Origin: JAVBQJ01 sp031549115
Lineage (GTDB): Bacteria > Verrucomicrobiota > Lentisphaeria > Victivallales > Victivallaceae
Direction of reading: 5' to 3'
DNA: 19,094 bases
NCBI GenBank assembly: GCA_031549115.1
Contig: JAVBQJ010000009.1
Coordinates: forward strand, 1-19,094
The position numbers were made by a program, and so were the translations under genes. A model generated the notes under the pieces. It was not told the origin of the DNA. It did not search any database and saw only the letters and a list, made by a program, of their open reading frames with translations. Position 1 is the stretch's first letter. Each line of letters opens with the position of its first letter. Below, piece after piece: positions 1-8,873 of the stretch.

Positions 1-122
<122 letters not shown>

Positions 123-3100
123 TCAGGGCTTAGGTTTGAGCCACAAAAGCCAGCCTTTGCCGGCGGGGACCGGGATGGCGGCGTTGGGTTGGAATGTGGC
201 GGCCGGTTGGAACGAGTCGATGGCTTCGGCGACCAACTGGTAGTGTTCGGGGTGGAAGCCGGGGAAGATTTCCGGGTCGATGGTGAGGCGAACTTCGACA
301 TTTTGCCGGTAGTCTTCGGGTTGCGGCAGCGATTCGGCGGTGGCGTTGCCGGGGGCGGCGATCCGCATTCTGCCGAAGGCGCCGGAGTTATGGAACGAGC
401 CGTCGGGGGGGCTCCAGCAGGAGGCCTGGTCGCCGATGTGGCGGCAGAAGTTGACGCCGAACTCCATGCCTTCCTGCGGTTGGGCGATGCCGAGTTCGCG
501 GCAGGGGATGGAGAACGTGCCTTCCCAGCCGTACTCGGTACGTTTGGCGGAGCCCTGCCAGTTGCAGTTCCAGGAGGAGTCGCGGTTTTTGCCGTCGAAG
601 ACGGAACCGGCGGCGTTGAGGATGAATTGAAAATACTCCTTTTGTCCCGGATCGGGCTGCAGGAACAATTCGATGCTGTCATCCTCCCAGAGTTCGCCGT
701 CGCGTTGGCGCTTGACCGCCGAAACTTCGCCGGGTTGGTGGCATTGCACGGTGAAAACCAGATTGCCGTCCCGGACCGCCGCCAATACCCGGGTCTGGTT
801 TTCGATGGCGGTGAGCGAGGTAGACCCGTAGTCGGTAAAACGGCTCAATACGGCGCAATCCGCTTCGGATTTCCGCTCCGGCGGCAGCAGGGGAACTTCG
901 GCGCGGCGCTGGTTGCTGGAATCCTCCGGCCAATGCGCCAGCGCGATCAGCGCCTGGTCGTTTTTGCGGTAGACGGTGGCTTTGACATCGGCGCGGTCGA
1001 CGGTTACCGGACAACTCCGGTCCCAATAGCCCAGCATCTCCGATTCTTCCATGCCGAAGCGGTCCCAGAAACGCCACATGGCTTCGACATCCGGCAGGAA
1101 GCGTCCACTCATGCCGAAAATCATGCCGCGCCAGGGGTTGCCGCCATTCTGGTAGTTCAGCATCTCGTTGGTGAGACCGAATGGAATGCCGGAGATTTCG
1201 ATCAGATAGTAATCCGGGCTGCGGTTGTAATTGTAATATTCGCCGATCCACAGATCGGTCATATAGGGCAGGTGCTCCATGATCTGATTCATCGCGCTGG
1301 TCCGACTGGCTTCATATAGATCGCTGCAATGCGAGTTGATCCGGTAATCGGGAGTGGCCTGCGCCAACGCTTTGGCCACCCGTTTGGTCACTTCGCGGTT
1401 GTAGCCGATGCCGTCCAGATACAATCCGGTCGCGCCGGTTTCCCGGAACAGCCAGTACAGCGCCTCGACATAGTAGTTGATCAGGCGGCTGTCGCTGTTG
1501 GTGGTGATGGCGGCGCAGAAGTCGCCCGGCAATCCGGCTTCCGGCAGCCAGGTGGTGCGCCAGGCGGGGACATAGCCATCTTTCAGGTGTTCCTGAAGCC
1601 ACGGATAGCCGCCGTCGGCGCCGAAGACGAAGGCGCCCATTTCGGTATAAGTCAGTCCGCCGCCGGTGGTGAAAATCTCATCCCCGAAGCTGCGGAACGC
1701 CCACAATTCGGCACAGTGATTGGACAATTCGCGCACCGTGTAGTACAGCTGCACCTCCTTGCCCCGGGCGTGAAGTCCGGCAATGAAATCCTTCATCGCC
1801 GGGATATTGCTGAAGGGGTAATTGATGTACGGCATATAATACGAGCCGTGGTGCATGTGGAAGATGCGGGTTTCGGCGGAGTCCATCCGGTCGCTGACCC
1901 GGTAATTCCAGTGCCGGTTGGACAATTCCCGGAACGGCGTCACCGAAAGGCGGAAGCGCAGCTCCAGCGGCTCCTGCGCGGTCAATTCCAATGCGCCGCA
2001 GTAGGCCTCGACGACGAAACTGCCGTCGGCTTCGAAGCCGCGGACGCCGCCGCGCCCCCGGTTGTCCCAGTGCGTTCCGGCTTCGATCGGCAGCGACCAC
2101 AGCGCCCACGGGTCGCCGGGGGATTGCAGCCGGAGCTGCAGACCGGCTTCGGGGGCGCCGAACCAGATGGCGTTGTTGATATAACGGTCGTTCCACTTCC
2201 ACTCGAAGGCGTCGCCGCGGAAGCCGCCGCGCTGTTCCATGCCCATCCAGTATTGGGCGGCCTCCGGGTTCAACGGCAGCCGCAGCCGCAGATTATCGAG
2301 CTTCCGGTCGCCGGCGGAGACCAGACGGACATGAAAACTGACGATGCCATCCGCCTCGGCCTGGGCGGCCACTTCGGCGGTAACGCCGCCCGAAGCGCTT
2401 GTCGCGTGCATTTCGACCAGGTCGGCTTCGGCGGTGACGACGGCGGCGGGTTCGGAGCCGCGCAGGATTTCGCTTCCGCCGTCCTGATCCGCGCACAATT
2501 CCATCGGGGAGGCCAGCAGCTCCACGCCGTTGGCGGTGATGCTGACCGGCAATCCGGCGTCGCCGATGGTCATGGAACGGTTTTTAAATGCAATTTTGCC
2601 GTTTGCGACCGTGAGCGGGGCAAATTGCGGCATGACTTCGGGTTCCAGACCGCGGCGGCTGTTCAGCCATTGCAGCCGGCTCAAGGTGGTGATATCGGAG
2701 ACGCCGCCGTCCGCCAGCACTTCGCCGGCGACTTCCAGGGCGATCGCCACCTCCTGCCGGGTGCCGTCGGCGTCGGTCACGGCGATGGTGCCGCGGTAGC
2801 TTCCGGCGGCGGCATCGGCGGGAATGTCGACGCCGAACCACAACGGCTGGATGCGGTCGGCCGCGACTGTCAGCTGTTGGTGCTCCCGGTTGCCGCGGAA
2901 ATCGACGATGTCGGTGTTGAAACAGGAAACCGGAATGGTTTTTCCACCCGGCCCGGTCAGTCCGGAACAAGCGGCATCCAGTTGCGTCAGCTCCTGCCGG
3001 TGTGCCCATACTCCCAGTTGAAAGACGTAGTATTCACCTGGACGGGCGTTGCCGTCGAATTGCTGTGACGGCCCGTTTTCGATCCAGCGCAAAGGAAGCC

Positions 3101-3698
3101 GGTCCGGCATCCGGATCGAATGCACGCGATCTTCGGGAAAGATCAGAAACGGGAATTCCGCATAATTCCGCCGCAGCATTTCCGTTTCGGTCGGGGTGGC
3201 GCAGACCTCCATCGGGTAGAAGCTGTTGAATTCGCCGCGCGACTGGAACGCGGTGACGCGGGCGGCGGGAAGGGCGGAAAAATCGCCGTCAAAGTGAAAG
3301 TATCCGGCCTCTGCGGGCGAAAAATATTTTTCCTCTTCGACCATGCCTTTCAGGATATAGGGCAGGTAGTACACATAGTAGTTTCCGGCTCCGGATTCCG
3401 GTTGAAATACGATTTTGCCGTATTCCGGGGTGATTTCCTCCGCCGCCACCCGGCTCATCCGGCGCCCGTCGCGGTCGAATACCAGAATACCCTTCTCTGC
3501 CGGCCGGTTATCCCGGCGGCGCCACGGCAGCTCCACGGCCACCAGCTCCGCCGGCTGGTCGACAGCGACCACGGCGCGATGATTGCCGAACCCCGATTCG
3601 AGCCAATCCGCGACCTCGTAAGGAACCGTGTCCGCGATTGCGGCCCACGCCGCAAGCAGGAGTATGGCGGAAAAAATGATGAAATACCGGAAAGTCAT
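123..3698 (-). CDS. Secreted GH123/DUF6067-like glycoside hydrolase with C-terminal CBM9-like domain
   Basis: This 1191-residue protein is probably exported and acts on a glycan outside the cytoplasm. It opens with a basic residue and a hydrophobic stretch (FIIFSAILLLAAWAAIA, about residues 5-22), a typical signal peptide. Beta-sandwich-like regions follow, then a probable TIM-barrel catalytic region at about 650-900 containing TGLYLDGIGYN near 755-768, where the Asp is a candidate catalytic or binding residue. The tail at about 960-1150 carries WEDDSIELFLQPD, a hallmark of CBM9-like/DOMON carbohydrate-binding domains. The reading frame is open 67 codons further upstream, but the ATG at 3698 is preferred: it begins the signal peptide and has AGAGGA nine bases upstream. 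The family assignment rests on overall layout and recalled motifs and is moderate; substrate specificity cannot be told. The gene is probably transcribed alone, after the pseudopilin gene and one repeat copy. Confidence 0.72.
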   Translation of the reverse strand: MTFRYFIIFSAILLLAAWAAIADTVPYEVADWLESGFGNHRAVVAVDQPAELVAVELPWRRRDNRPAEKGILVFDRDGRRMSRVAAEEITPEYGKIVFQPESGAGNYYVYYLPYILKGMVEEEKYFSPAEAGYFHFDGDFSALPAARVTAFQSRGEFNSFYPMEVCATPTETEMLRRNYAEFPFLIFPEDRVHSIRMPDRLPLRWIENGPSQQFDGNARPGEYYVFQLGVWAHRQELTQLDAACSGLTGPGGKTIPVSCFNTDIVDFRGNREHQQLTVAADRIQPLWFGVDIPADAAAGSYRGTIAVTDADGTRQEVAIALEVAGEVLADGGVSDITTLSRLQWLNSRRGLEPEVMPQFAPLTVANGKIAFKNRSMTIGDAGLPVSITANGVELLASPMELCADQDGGSEILRGSEPAAVVTAEADLVEMHATSASGGVTAEVAAQAEADGIVSFHVRLVSAGDRKLDNLRLRLPLNPEAAQYWMGMEQRGGFRGDAFEWKWNDRYINNAIWFGAPEAGLQLRLQSPGDPWALWSLPIEAGTHWDNRGRGGVRGFEADGSFVVEAYCGALELTAQEPLELRFRLSVTPFRELSNRHWNYRVSDRMDSAETRIFHMHHGSYYMPYINYPFSNIPAMKDFIAGLHARGKEVQLYYTVRELSNHCAELWAFRSFGDEIFTTGGGLTYTEMGAFVFGADGGYPWLQEHLKDGYVPAWRTTWLPEAGLPGDFCAAITTNSDSRLINYYVEALYWLFRETGATGLYLDGIGYNREVTKRVAKALAQATPDYRINSHCSDLYEASRTSAMNQIMEHLPYMTDLWIGEYYNYNRSPDYYLIEISGIPFGLTNEMLNYQNGGNPWRGMIFGMSGRFLPDVEAMWRFWDRFGMEESEMLGYWDRSCPVTVDRADVKATVYRKNDQALIALAHWPEDSSNQRRAEVPLLPPERKSEADCAVLSRFTDYGSTSLTAIENQTRVLAAVRDGNLVFTVQCHQPGEVSAVKRQRDGELWEDDSIELFLQPDPGQKEYFQFILNAAGSVFDGKNRDSSWNCNWQGSAKRTEYGWEGTFSIPCRELGIAQPQEGMEFGVNFCRHIGDQASCWSPPDGSFHNSGAFGRMRIAAPGNATAESLPQPEDYRQNVEVRLTIDPEIFPGFHPEHYQLVAEAIDSFQPAATFQPNAAIPVPAGKGWLLWLKPKP

Positions 3699-3922
3699 AA
3701 TGCTGGGTCCTCTGATCGTGATGAATTCTTTTAAAACTTTTTCTTGCCGTTGCAACTTAAGTGTATCGGGGGCTGGGGCAGAGCCCCAGTAAGCCCGGCG
3801 TTTCGCCGGGCGTGGCAAACGCCGCACCTTGAAACGCCGTTTGGCTATTGTCTGATTATCTGCCGTTAAAGTTCCAACGCCCCCACCCTCCAGAGCCAAA
3901 TCGCGAAGCGATTTTCCCCCCA
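3699..3922. other. Intergenic region with two GC hairpins
   Basis: This 224-bp stretch lies upstream of the glycosidase gene. It holds CTGGGG-CAGAG-CCCCAG at 3773-3789 and GCCCGGCG-TTT-CGCCGGGC at 3793-3811, both perfect stems, and a smaller AAATCGC-GAA-GCGATTT stem at 3898-3914. None is followed by a clear T-run in either direction, so I do not call them terminators. No convincing promoter is visible; TTGCAA near 3750 on the minus strand has no good -10 partner. The open frame across the region on the minus strand is a low-complexity extension of the glycosidase frame. Confidence 0.5.
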
Positions 3923-4156
3923 GTCTATTGTTTGCCGCCGGTGCGGCGGCCTCGTCCGCTCCGTGTGTAGATCGGATTGTCGCTCACGCTGCCAATCCGA
4001 TCTACACCATCGCTTCCTCGGGTGGCTCCGGATCGCCTCCCGGCGATCCTTCCTTAGGTTTCGATCCCTTCTGGGATCGACCAGCAGGGTCCGCCTGCTG
4101 GACCGGCGTCTCCGTATGACGGAGTGCAGAACCGCCGCTTCGCGGCTCTATTTTTT
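3923..4156 (-). repeat. Structured intergenic repeat, copy 1
   Basis: Read on the minus strand it begins AAAATAGAGCCGCG about 22 bp behind the stop codon of the pseudopilin gene and ends with GGCGGCAAACAATAGAC. In order it contains CCGC-GAA-GCGG, the invariant CTCCGT-CAT-ACGGAG, CCAGCAGG/CCTGCTGG, GATCCC/GGGATC, GGATCGCC/GGCGATCC, and a 14-bp perfect stem at 3966-4006 with arm TGTAGATCGGATTG and apex GC-GTGA-GC. The right-end hairpin is GCCGCC/GGCGGC. In the antisense (plus) direction the first hairpin runs into TCTATTTTTT and looks like an intrinsic terminator. Confidence 0.9.
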
Positions 4157-4178
4157 AAGAATTTCTTTTTTTTATTTT

Positions 4179-4946
4179 TTAGAACGACCATTGGGCGGAG
4201 CCCCATTCGGCCAGGCCGCCCACGCCGATCGCGGCGTTGATGAAGTATGTGTAGTACAAGTCGCGCTGCTGGACCGCTTCCACGTGACCATCGGCGAAGC
4301 TCATATTGGTGCGCATATTGTGGCGTCGGGACACGAAAGCCTGATGGTAACTGCCGATCGGCCAGTTGCGGAAGTAGGCAAAATAGTTTTTATCGCCGGC
4401 ATTGTTGAGCGCGGCATCCGCCCACAAGTAATATTTCGAAGCCTCCGGCAACGACGACAGCTGAATCTCCAACGATTCATTGTTGGCACTGGTCCCGCAA
4501 TAACCGTTCCCGGTGTTTTCCTCATAACCGGAATTCCGCGCCGGACGGTATGCCTGCCCCGGATTAAAGGGCACCCCATAGGTTTCCGCATATGCCCAGG
4601 CATTGTTGTTGTCCCAGGTACTCGGATTCCCCATCGGACAAGTCGCGATTGTGGCAGGCAGATAACCGCCGCCGATCGACTGATTGGAGGCGTTCAACGC
4701 CCCCAGCGTACGCAGATACGGCCAGAAGACGCCGTTGGCATCGACACCGAAAAAGATGGAATCGTTGTTGTCGCCGCCATACAATGCAAACGCCAGCGCG
4801 TGCTGCTTCAGGTTGCTGGTGCATTTGATCGTCTGCGCCGCCGCCCGCGCCTTCGACAGCGCCGGCAGCAGCATGCTGGCGAGAATCGCGATGATTGCGA
4901 TCACGACCAACAGTTCTATAAGGGTGAAATTTCCTTGCCGTTTCAT
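4179..4946 (-). CDS. Prepilin-type N-terminal, H-x9-DG pseudopilin-like protein
   Basis: This 255-residue protein has the type IV pilin/type II secretion pseudopilin start: a short basic leader, then FTLIELLVVIAIIAILA from residue 7, with the conserved Glu at mature position 5. The residue before the expected cleavage point is Asn6, with Gly5 one further back, instead of the usual Gly at -1. The C-terminal part contains H209, nine residues, then D219-G220, the 'H-X9-DG' signature known from prepilin-type proteins of Planctomycetes, Verrucomicrobia and Lentisphaerae. It should be processed by a prepilin peptidase and anchored in the inner membrane; its function is not known. The start is supported by AGGAGG eight bases upstream and by a strong promoter. 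It is followed at once by an A-rich tract and repeat copy 1. No other secretion gene is nearby. Confidence 0.9.
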   Translation of the reverse strand: MKRQGNFTLIELLVVIAIIAILASMLLPALSKARAAAQTIKCTSNLKQHALAFALYGGDNNDSIFFGVDANGVFWPYLRTLGALNASNQSIGGGYLPATIATCPMGNPSTWDNNNAWAYAETYGVPFNPGQAYRPARNSGYEENTGNGYCGTSANNESLEIQLSSLPEASKYYLWADAALNNAGDKNYFAYFRNWPIGSYHQAFVSRRHNMRTNMSFADGHVEAVQQRDLYYTYFINAAIGVGGLAEWGSAQWSF

Positions 4947-4999
4947 GATCCTGGCCTCCTGTAAATAATTCCGGTTGACAGTATATCTGCTACAGTTAA

Positions 5000-5028
5000 A
5001 GTATAGCTTATTCCCGGAGGAAAGTCAA
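5000..5028 (-). promoter_or_regulatory. Sigma70-type promoter for the pseudopilin gene
   Basis: On the minus strand TTGACT (5023-5028) and TATACT (5000-5005) are separated by exactly 17 bases. Both boxes match the sigma70 consensus at five of six positions. The predicted start lies about 45-50 bases upstream of the ATG. The same hexamer pair with the same spacing occurs ahead of the DUF6786-like gene at 11013-11041. Confidence 0.75.
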
Positions 5029-5238
5029 TAGCTTGCGATAGTCCGGAAATGCTATAAAATAGCACAAAACAACTTTTCTCGTATTTGCAGCATCTCCGCC
5101 GCGTATTCCGCAGGCTCTTCAGCCCTCGGAAACGGAATGTGTTGATGCGAATAGCTTTCGAATCATCACTATGCCGGCCTTGGTTTCTCCGGTAGCAGAA
5201 TTCGCCGAAGCCGTTTCCCCGTTCCCCGCTTTTTCCGG
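5029..5238. other. Intergenic region between pseudopilin promoter and nifJ terminator
   Basis: No supported gene is seen. There is a small palindrome GCTAT-AAA-ATAGC at 5051-5063 just upstream of the pseudopilin -35 box, a possible operator. A 34-codon open stretch on the minus strand at about 5057-5160 lacks a start codon and ribosome site; it could be the remnant of a lost gene, but I recognise no family in it. Confidence 0.4.
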
Positions 5239-5275
5239 AAAAAAAGACGCCGCGGAGGCGTACTCCGCGGCGTCT
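5239..5275 (-). terminator. Intrinsic terminator of nifJ
   Basis: On the minus strand a perfect 13-bp stem (AGACGCCGCGGAG paired with CTCCGCGGCGTCT, five-base loop) is followed directly by a run of seven T. It begins 25 bases behind the nifJ stop codon. This is the clearest rho-independent terminator in the window. Confidence 0.93.
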
Positions 5276-5300
5276 GGGACGATGCGTTATCCGAAACGGA

Positions 5301-8300
5301 TTACATCATTTCGCCCAGCCTCTGATAGAAGCTCATCCGGCGCTTGGCGTCTTCTTCCGCCTTGGCAAAGACGGCTTCGGCTTCGGCCGGAGCGGTCTTC
5401 AACAGCGCTTTGTAGCGGTTTTCGCTGCGGATGAAGTCCTGGTAGCTGGCGGTCGCTTCCTTGGTCTCCCAGGTGAACGGCTTTTCGTTCGCCGGGTTGT
5501 AACGGTACAGCGGCCAGTAGCCGGCATCCACCGCGCGCTTGGCTTCCAGCTGGCTCTTCGACATGTCGATGCCGTGCGCGATACACGGGGCATACGCCAT
5601 GATGATCGACGGGCCGTTGTGCGCTTCCGCTTCGCGGATCGCGGTCAACGCCTGCTGGCGGTTCGCGCCCATCGAAATCGAAGCGACGTAGACGTTGCCG
5701 TAGCTCATGCACATGAAGCCGAGGTTTTTCTTCGTCAAACGCATACCGGCGTTGGCGAAGAGCGCCACCGCGCCGATCGGCGTCGACTTGGAAGCTTGGC
5801 CGCCGGTGTTCGAATACACTTCGGTGTCCAGCACCAGGATATTGACGTTGCGATCCTGCGCCACCACGTGGTCGAGACCGCCGAAGCCGATATCGTAGGC
5901 CCAGCCGTCACCGCCGAGGATCCACACCGACTTGTCGACGAAGTAATCCTTCAGTTCGGCCATCTTGGTGTAGACTTCCTTGAGCTCGCCGGTGGTGTTG
6001 GCGATCGCCTTCGGCAGCATTTCGCCGATCTTCGCCTGATTGGCGATCGCTTCGGCGTCGGTCTTGGTCCAGTTGGCCACCGCATAATCCAGCGCCGCCT
6101 TCATCGCGTCGCAGCAAACACCGAGCTCCTGCGAGCGCTTGACCAGATGCAGCAGCTGCTTGCGGTTGGTATCGACCGCAACCCGCATGCCGTAGCCGTA
6201 TTCGGCGTTGTCCTCGAACAGCGAGTTCGCCCAGGCCGGGCCGCGGCCCGCCTTGTCTTTGCAGTACGGCAGCGACGGGAACGAACCGCCGTAGATCGAC
6301 GAACAGCCGGTGGCGTTGGCGACGATCATCCGGTTGCCGAAAAGCTGGCTGACCAGCTTGACGTACGGCGTTTCGCCGCAGCCGGCGCAGGCGCCGGAGA
6401 ATTCGAAGTACGGCGTCAGGAACTGCGAGCCTTTGACCGTGTCCGGCGACATGCCGCCCAGGACATTGTCCGGCAGAGCCTCGAAGAACTCGACGTTCTT
6501 GACCTGGCCCGCGGCGCGTTCGTCCGGGGTGTGCGTCAGCGTCAGGGCCTTTTCCTTGGCCGGGCAGGTTTCCACGCAGACGCCGCAACCGGTGCAGTCG
6601 TCGATGAATACCTGGAGGCGGTACTGGAGATCCTTGTCCTTCACCGGCGGCTTGGCCGGGACGGTTTCAAAGCCGGCCGGCTTGTTCGCCAGATCGGCCG
6701 GAGCGATCAGCTTCGAACGGATCGCCGCATGCGGACAGGCCATCACGCACTGGTTGCACTGGATGCACTTGGCGGTGTCCCACTTCGGCACCCGCGGCGC
6801 GATGCCGCGCTTTTCCAGACGGGAGGTCGCGATCGGCATCGAGCCGTCGTACGACATCGCCGAAACCGGAATCGCATCGCCCTGCTGGTGCAAAATCGGC
6901 TTCATCAGCGAATTCGCGAAGACACCGGCGTCGGCGCTGATCAGCACCGGCGGCACATACGATTCGGTGATCGCCGCCGGGACCGTGACCTGCTTCAGGT
7001 TGGCCAGGGCGTTGTCCACGCACTTGATGTTCTTGGCAACGACTTCGTCGCCCTTCTTCTTGAAGGTCTTTTCGATCGCTTTCTTGATGTAGCCGATCGC
7101 CTGATCCTGCGGGATGATGTTCGCCAGCGCGAAGAAGCAGACCTGCATCACCGTGTTGATGCGGGCGCCCAGGCCGGCCGCCATCGAAATGTCCAGCGCG
7201 TTGATCGCGTAGACCTTGATCTTCTTTTTGATGATGGTTTCCTGCATGTCGCGCGTGAAGTGGCTGAACACTTCGTTGGCCGGCCATTCGCAGTTCAACA
7301 GGAACGTGCCGCCTTCGCGGATGCCCGCCAGCATGTCATAACGGCCGATATAGGCGGCGTTGTGGCAGGCGACGAAGTTCGGCGAAGTGATGGTGTATTC
7401 CGACTTGATCGGACTGTCGCCGAAGCGCAGGTGGCTGATGGTGATGCCGCCGGACTTCTTCGAGTCGTACACGAAGTAGGCCTGGACGTATTTGTCGGTG
7501 TTGTCGCCGATGATCTTGATCGAGTTCTTGTTCGAACCGACGGTGCCGTCGGCGCCCAGTCCCCAGAACATGCAGGCGGTGGCGTCGGCCGGTTCGCTGA
7601 CGATCTCTTCGGTCACCGGCAGCGACAGATGGGTCACGTCGTCTTCAATACCGACGGTGAAGTTGTGCGTGCACTTGCCGTCGAGGTGCTGGTACACCGC
7701 GTTGACCATCGACGGAGTGAACTCCTTCGAAGCCAGGCCGAAACGGCCGCCGATGACGGTGATGCCGCTGCCATAGAGAGCCGCCATGACGTCGAGGAAC
7801 AAGGGTTCGCCGTAAGCGCCCGGCTCTTTGCAGCGGTCGAGCACCGCGATCTTTTTGCAGCTGGCCGGAATCGCGGCCTTGAAGGCTTCCACCGCGAACG
7901 GACGGTACAAGCGGACCTTGATCAACCCGAGCTTGGCGCCGCGCGCATTCAGATAAACGACGGCTTCTTCGATGGTCTCGCAGCCGGAACCCATCGCGAC
8001 GATCACCTTGTCCGCATCCTTGGCACCGACGTAATCGAAGAGATGCAGCTGGCGGCCGGTGACCTTGGCCAGCTTGTCCATGTACTTCTGGACCACGCCC
8101 GGCAGATCGGCGTAGCGCTGGTTGGTGGTTTCGCGGCCCTGGAAGTAAACATCCGGGTTCTGCGCCGCCATCTTCGCGTACGGGGCTTCCGGACGCAGGC
8201 CGCGGGCGCGGAAGCGTTCCACGTATTTCGGATCGAGCAGCGCCTTCATGTCGGCGTAGTCGAGCAATTCGATCTTCTGAATTTCATGCGAGGTCCGGAA

Positions 8301-8819
8301 ACCGTCGAAGTACGAGAGGAACGGGATTTCGCTTTCCATCGTCGCCAGGTGGGCGACGATCGCGAGGTCGTGGGTTTCCTGGATCGACGCCGCCGAGGTC
8401 ATCGCGTAACCGGTGGCGCGGCAGCTCATCACGTCGGAGTGGTCGCCGAAAATCGACAGCGACTGCGCGGCCAGCGCGCGGGCCGAAACGTGGAAGACGG
8501 TCGGGAGCATTTCCCCGGCGATCTTGTACATATTCGGAATCATCAAAAGAAGACCCTGCGACGCGGTGAACGTCGTGGTCAGAGCGCCCGCGGACAACGA
8601 GCCGTGGACCGCGCCGGCGGCACCGGCTTCCGATTGCATTTCCGTGACTTCGACCTTTTCGCCGAACATGTTCTTCTGGCCCTGGCTGGCCCAGATGTCG
8701 GCGTATTCGCCCATCGTCGAGGACGGGGTGATCGGGTAGATCGCCGCCACTTCGCTGAATGCGTACGCTACATACGCAGCCGCGAAGTTCCCGTCGATGG
8801 TCTGCATCTTTTTACCCAT
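5301..8819 (-). CDS. nifJ: Pyruvate:ferredoxin (flavodoxin) oxidoreductase, single-chain
   Basis: The enzyme oxidises pyruvate with CoA to acetyl-CoA and CO2 and passes electrons to ferredoxin or flavodoxin in the cytoplasm of anaerobes. The 1172 residues are the usual length of the one-chain form. The domain I motif YPITPSS is at 28-34; the two ferredoxin-type 4Fe-4S motifs are CIQCNQCVMACP (about 683-694) and CTGCGVCVETCP (about 740-751). The C-terminal TPP domain carries CAGCGETPY (about 807), GGDGWAYDIGFGG (about 966) and NTGGQASKSTP. All eight cluster cysteines are present. The first in-frame ATG at 8834 lies inside the Shine-Dalgarno sequence GGAGGT, so the ATG at 8819, seven bases behind it, is the start. 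Codon use is strongly biased to C-ending codons, as for highly expressed genes. It appears monocistronic, with its own terminator and probable promoter. Confidence 0.97.
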   Translation of the reverse strand: MGKKMQTIDGNFAAAYVAYAFSEVAAIYPITPSSTMGEYADIWASQGQKNMFGEKVEVTEMQSEAGAAGAVHGSLSAGALTTTFTASQGLLLMIPNMYKIAGEMLPTVFHVSARALAAQSLSIFGDHSDVMSCRATGYAMTSAASIQETHDLAIVAHLATMESEIPFLSYFDGFRTSHEIQKIELLDYADMKALLDPKYVERFRARGLRPEAPYAKMAAQNPDVYFQGRETTNQRYADLPGVVQKYMDKLAKVTGRQLHLFDYVGAKDADKVIVAMGSGCETIEEAVVYLNARGAKLGLIKVRLYRPFAVEAFKAAIPASCKKIAVLDRCKEPGAYGEPLFLDVMAALYGSGITVIGGRFGLASKEFTPSMVNAVYQHLDGKCTHNFTVGIEDDVTHLSLPVTEEIVSEPADATACMFWGLGADGTVGSNKNSIKIIGDNTDKYVQAYFVYDSKKSGGITISHLRFGDSPIKSEYTITSPNFVACHNAAYIGRYDMLAGIREGGTFLLNCEWPANEVFSHFTRDMQETIIKKKIKVYAINALDISMAAGLGARINTVMQVCFFALANIIPQDQAIGYIKKAIEKTFKKKGDEVVAKNIKCVDNALANLKQVTVPAAITESYVPPVLISADAGVFANSLMKPILHQQGDAIPVSAMSYDGSMPIATSRLEKRGIAPRVPKWDTAKCIQCNQCVMACPHAAIRSKLIAPADLANKPAGFETVPAKPPVKDKDLQYRLQVFIDDCTGCGVCVETCPAKEKALTLTHTPDERAAGQVKNVEFFEALPDNVLGGMSPDTVKGSQFLTPYFEFSGACAGCGETPYVKLVSQLFGNRMIVANATGCSSIYGGSFPSLPYCKDKAGRGPAWANSLFEDNAEYGYGMRVAVDTNRKQLLHLVKRSQELGVCCDAMKAALDYAVANWTKTDAEAIANQAKIGEMLPKAIANTTGELKEVYTKMAELKDYFVDKSVWILGGDGWAYDIGFGGLDHVVAQDRNVNILVLDTEVYSNTGGQASKSTPIGAVALFANAGMRLTKKNLGFMCMSYGNVYVASISMGANRQQALTAIREAEAHNGPSIIMAYAPCIAHGIDMSKSQLEAKRAVDAGYWPLYRYNPANEKPFTWETKEATASYQDFIRSENRYKALLKTAPAEAEAVFAKAEEDAKRRMSFYQRLGEMM

Positions 8820-8873
8820 GGTTCTTACCTCCATATAGTAATGGGATTATGAAAAAAGAAAAAAACTCTAACT

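Noticed and set aside
1329..3068. Long plus-strand open frames opposite the secreted glycosidase gene (also 189-1319)
   Set aside because: Compositional shadows; the minus strand encodes a complete signal peptide, catalytic region and CBM9-like domain.
3773..3811. Terminator for plus- or minus-strand transcripts
   Set aside because: The two GC stems are strong but have no T-run on either side.
3699..3899. Longer N-terminus of the secreted glycosidase beginning at 3899
   Set aside because: It would bury the signal peptide behind 67 residues of basic, low-complexity sequence encoded by hairpins; the ATG at 3698 has a ribosome site.
3966..4006. Kink-turn or tRNA-like reading of the long stem
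   Set aside because: The internal loop lacks the three-base bulge and paired G-A steps in the right places for a kink-turn, and no tRNA arms or anticodon loop can be built.
3928..4119. Small frames inside the repeat copies giving similar peptides
   Set aside because: Similarity follows from the DNA repeat; arms and indels differ between copies without respect for codon position, and the base pairing explains the conservation better.
5574..8852. A 1092-codon open frame on the plus strand opposite nifJ
   Set aside because: It mirrors nifJ exactly, has no recognisable domain, is rich in Arg, His, Val and Asp as antisense frames of GC-rich genes are, and nifJ carries all its family motifs.
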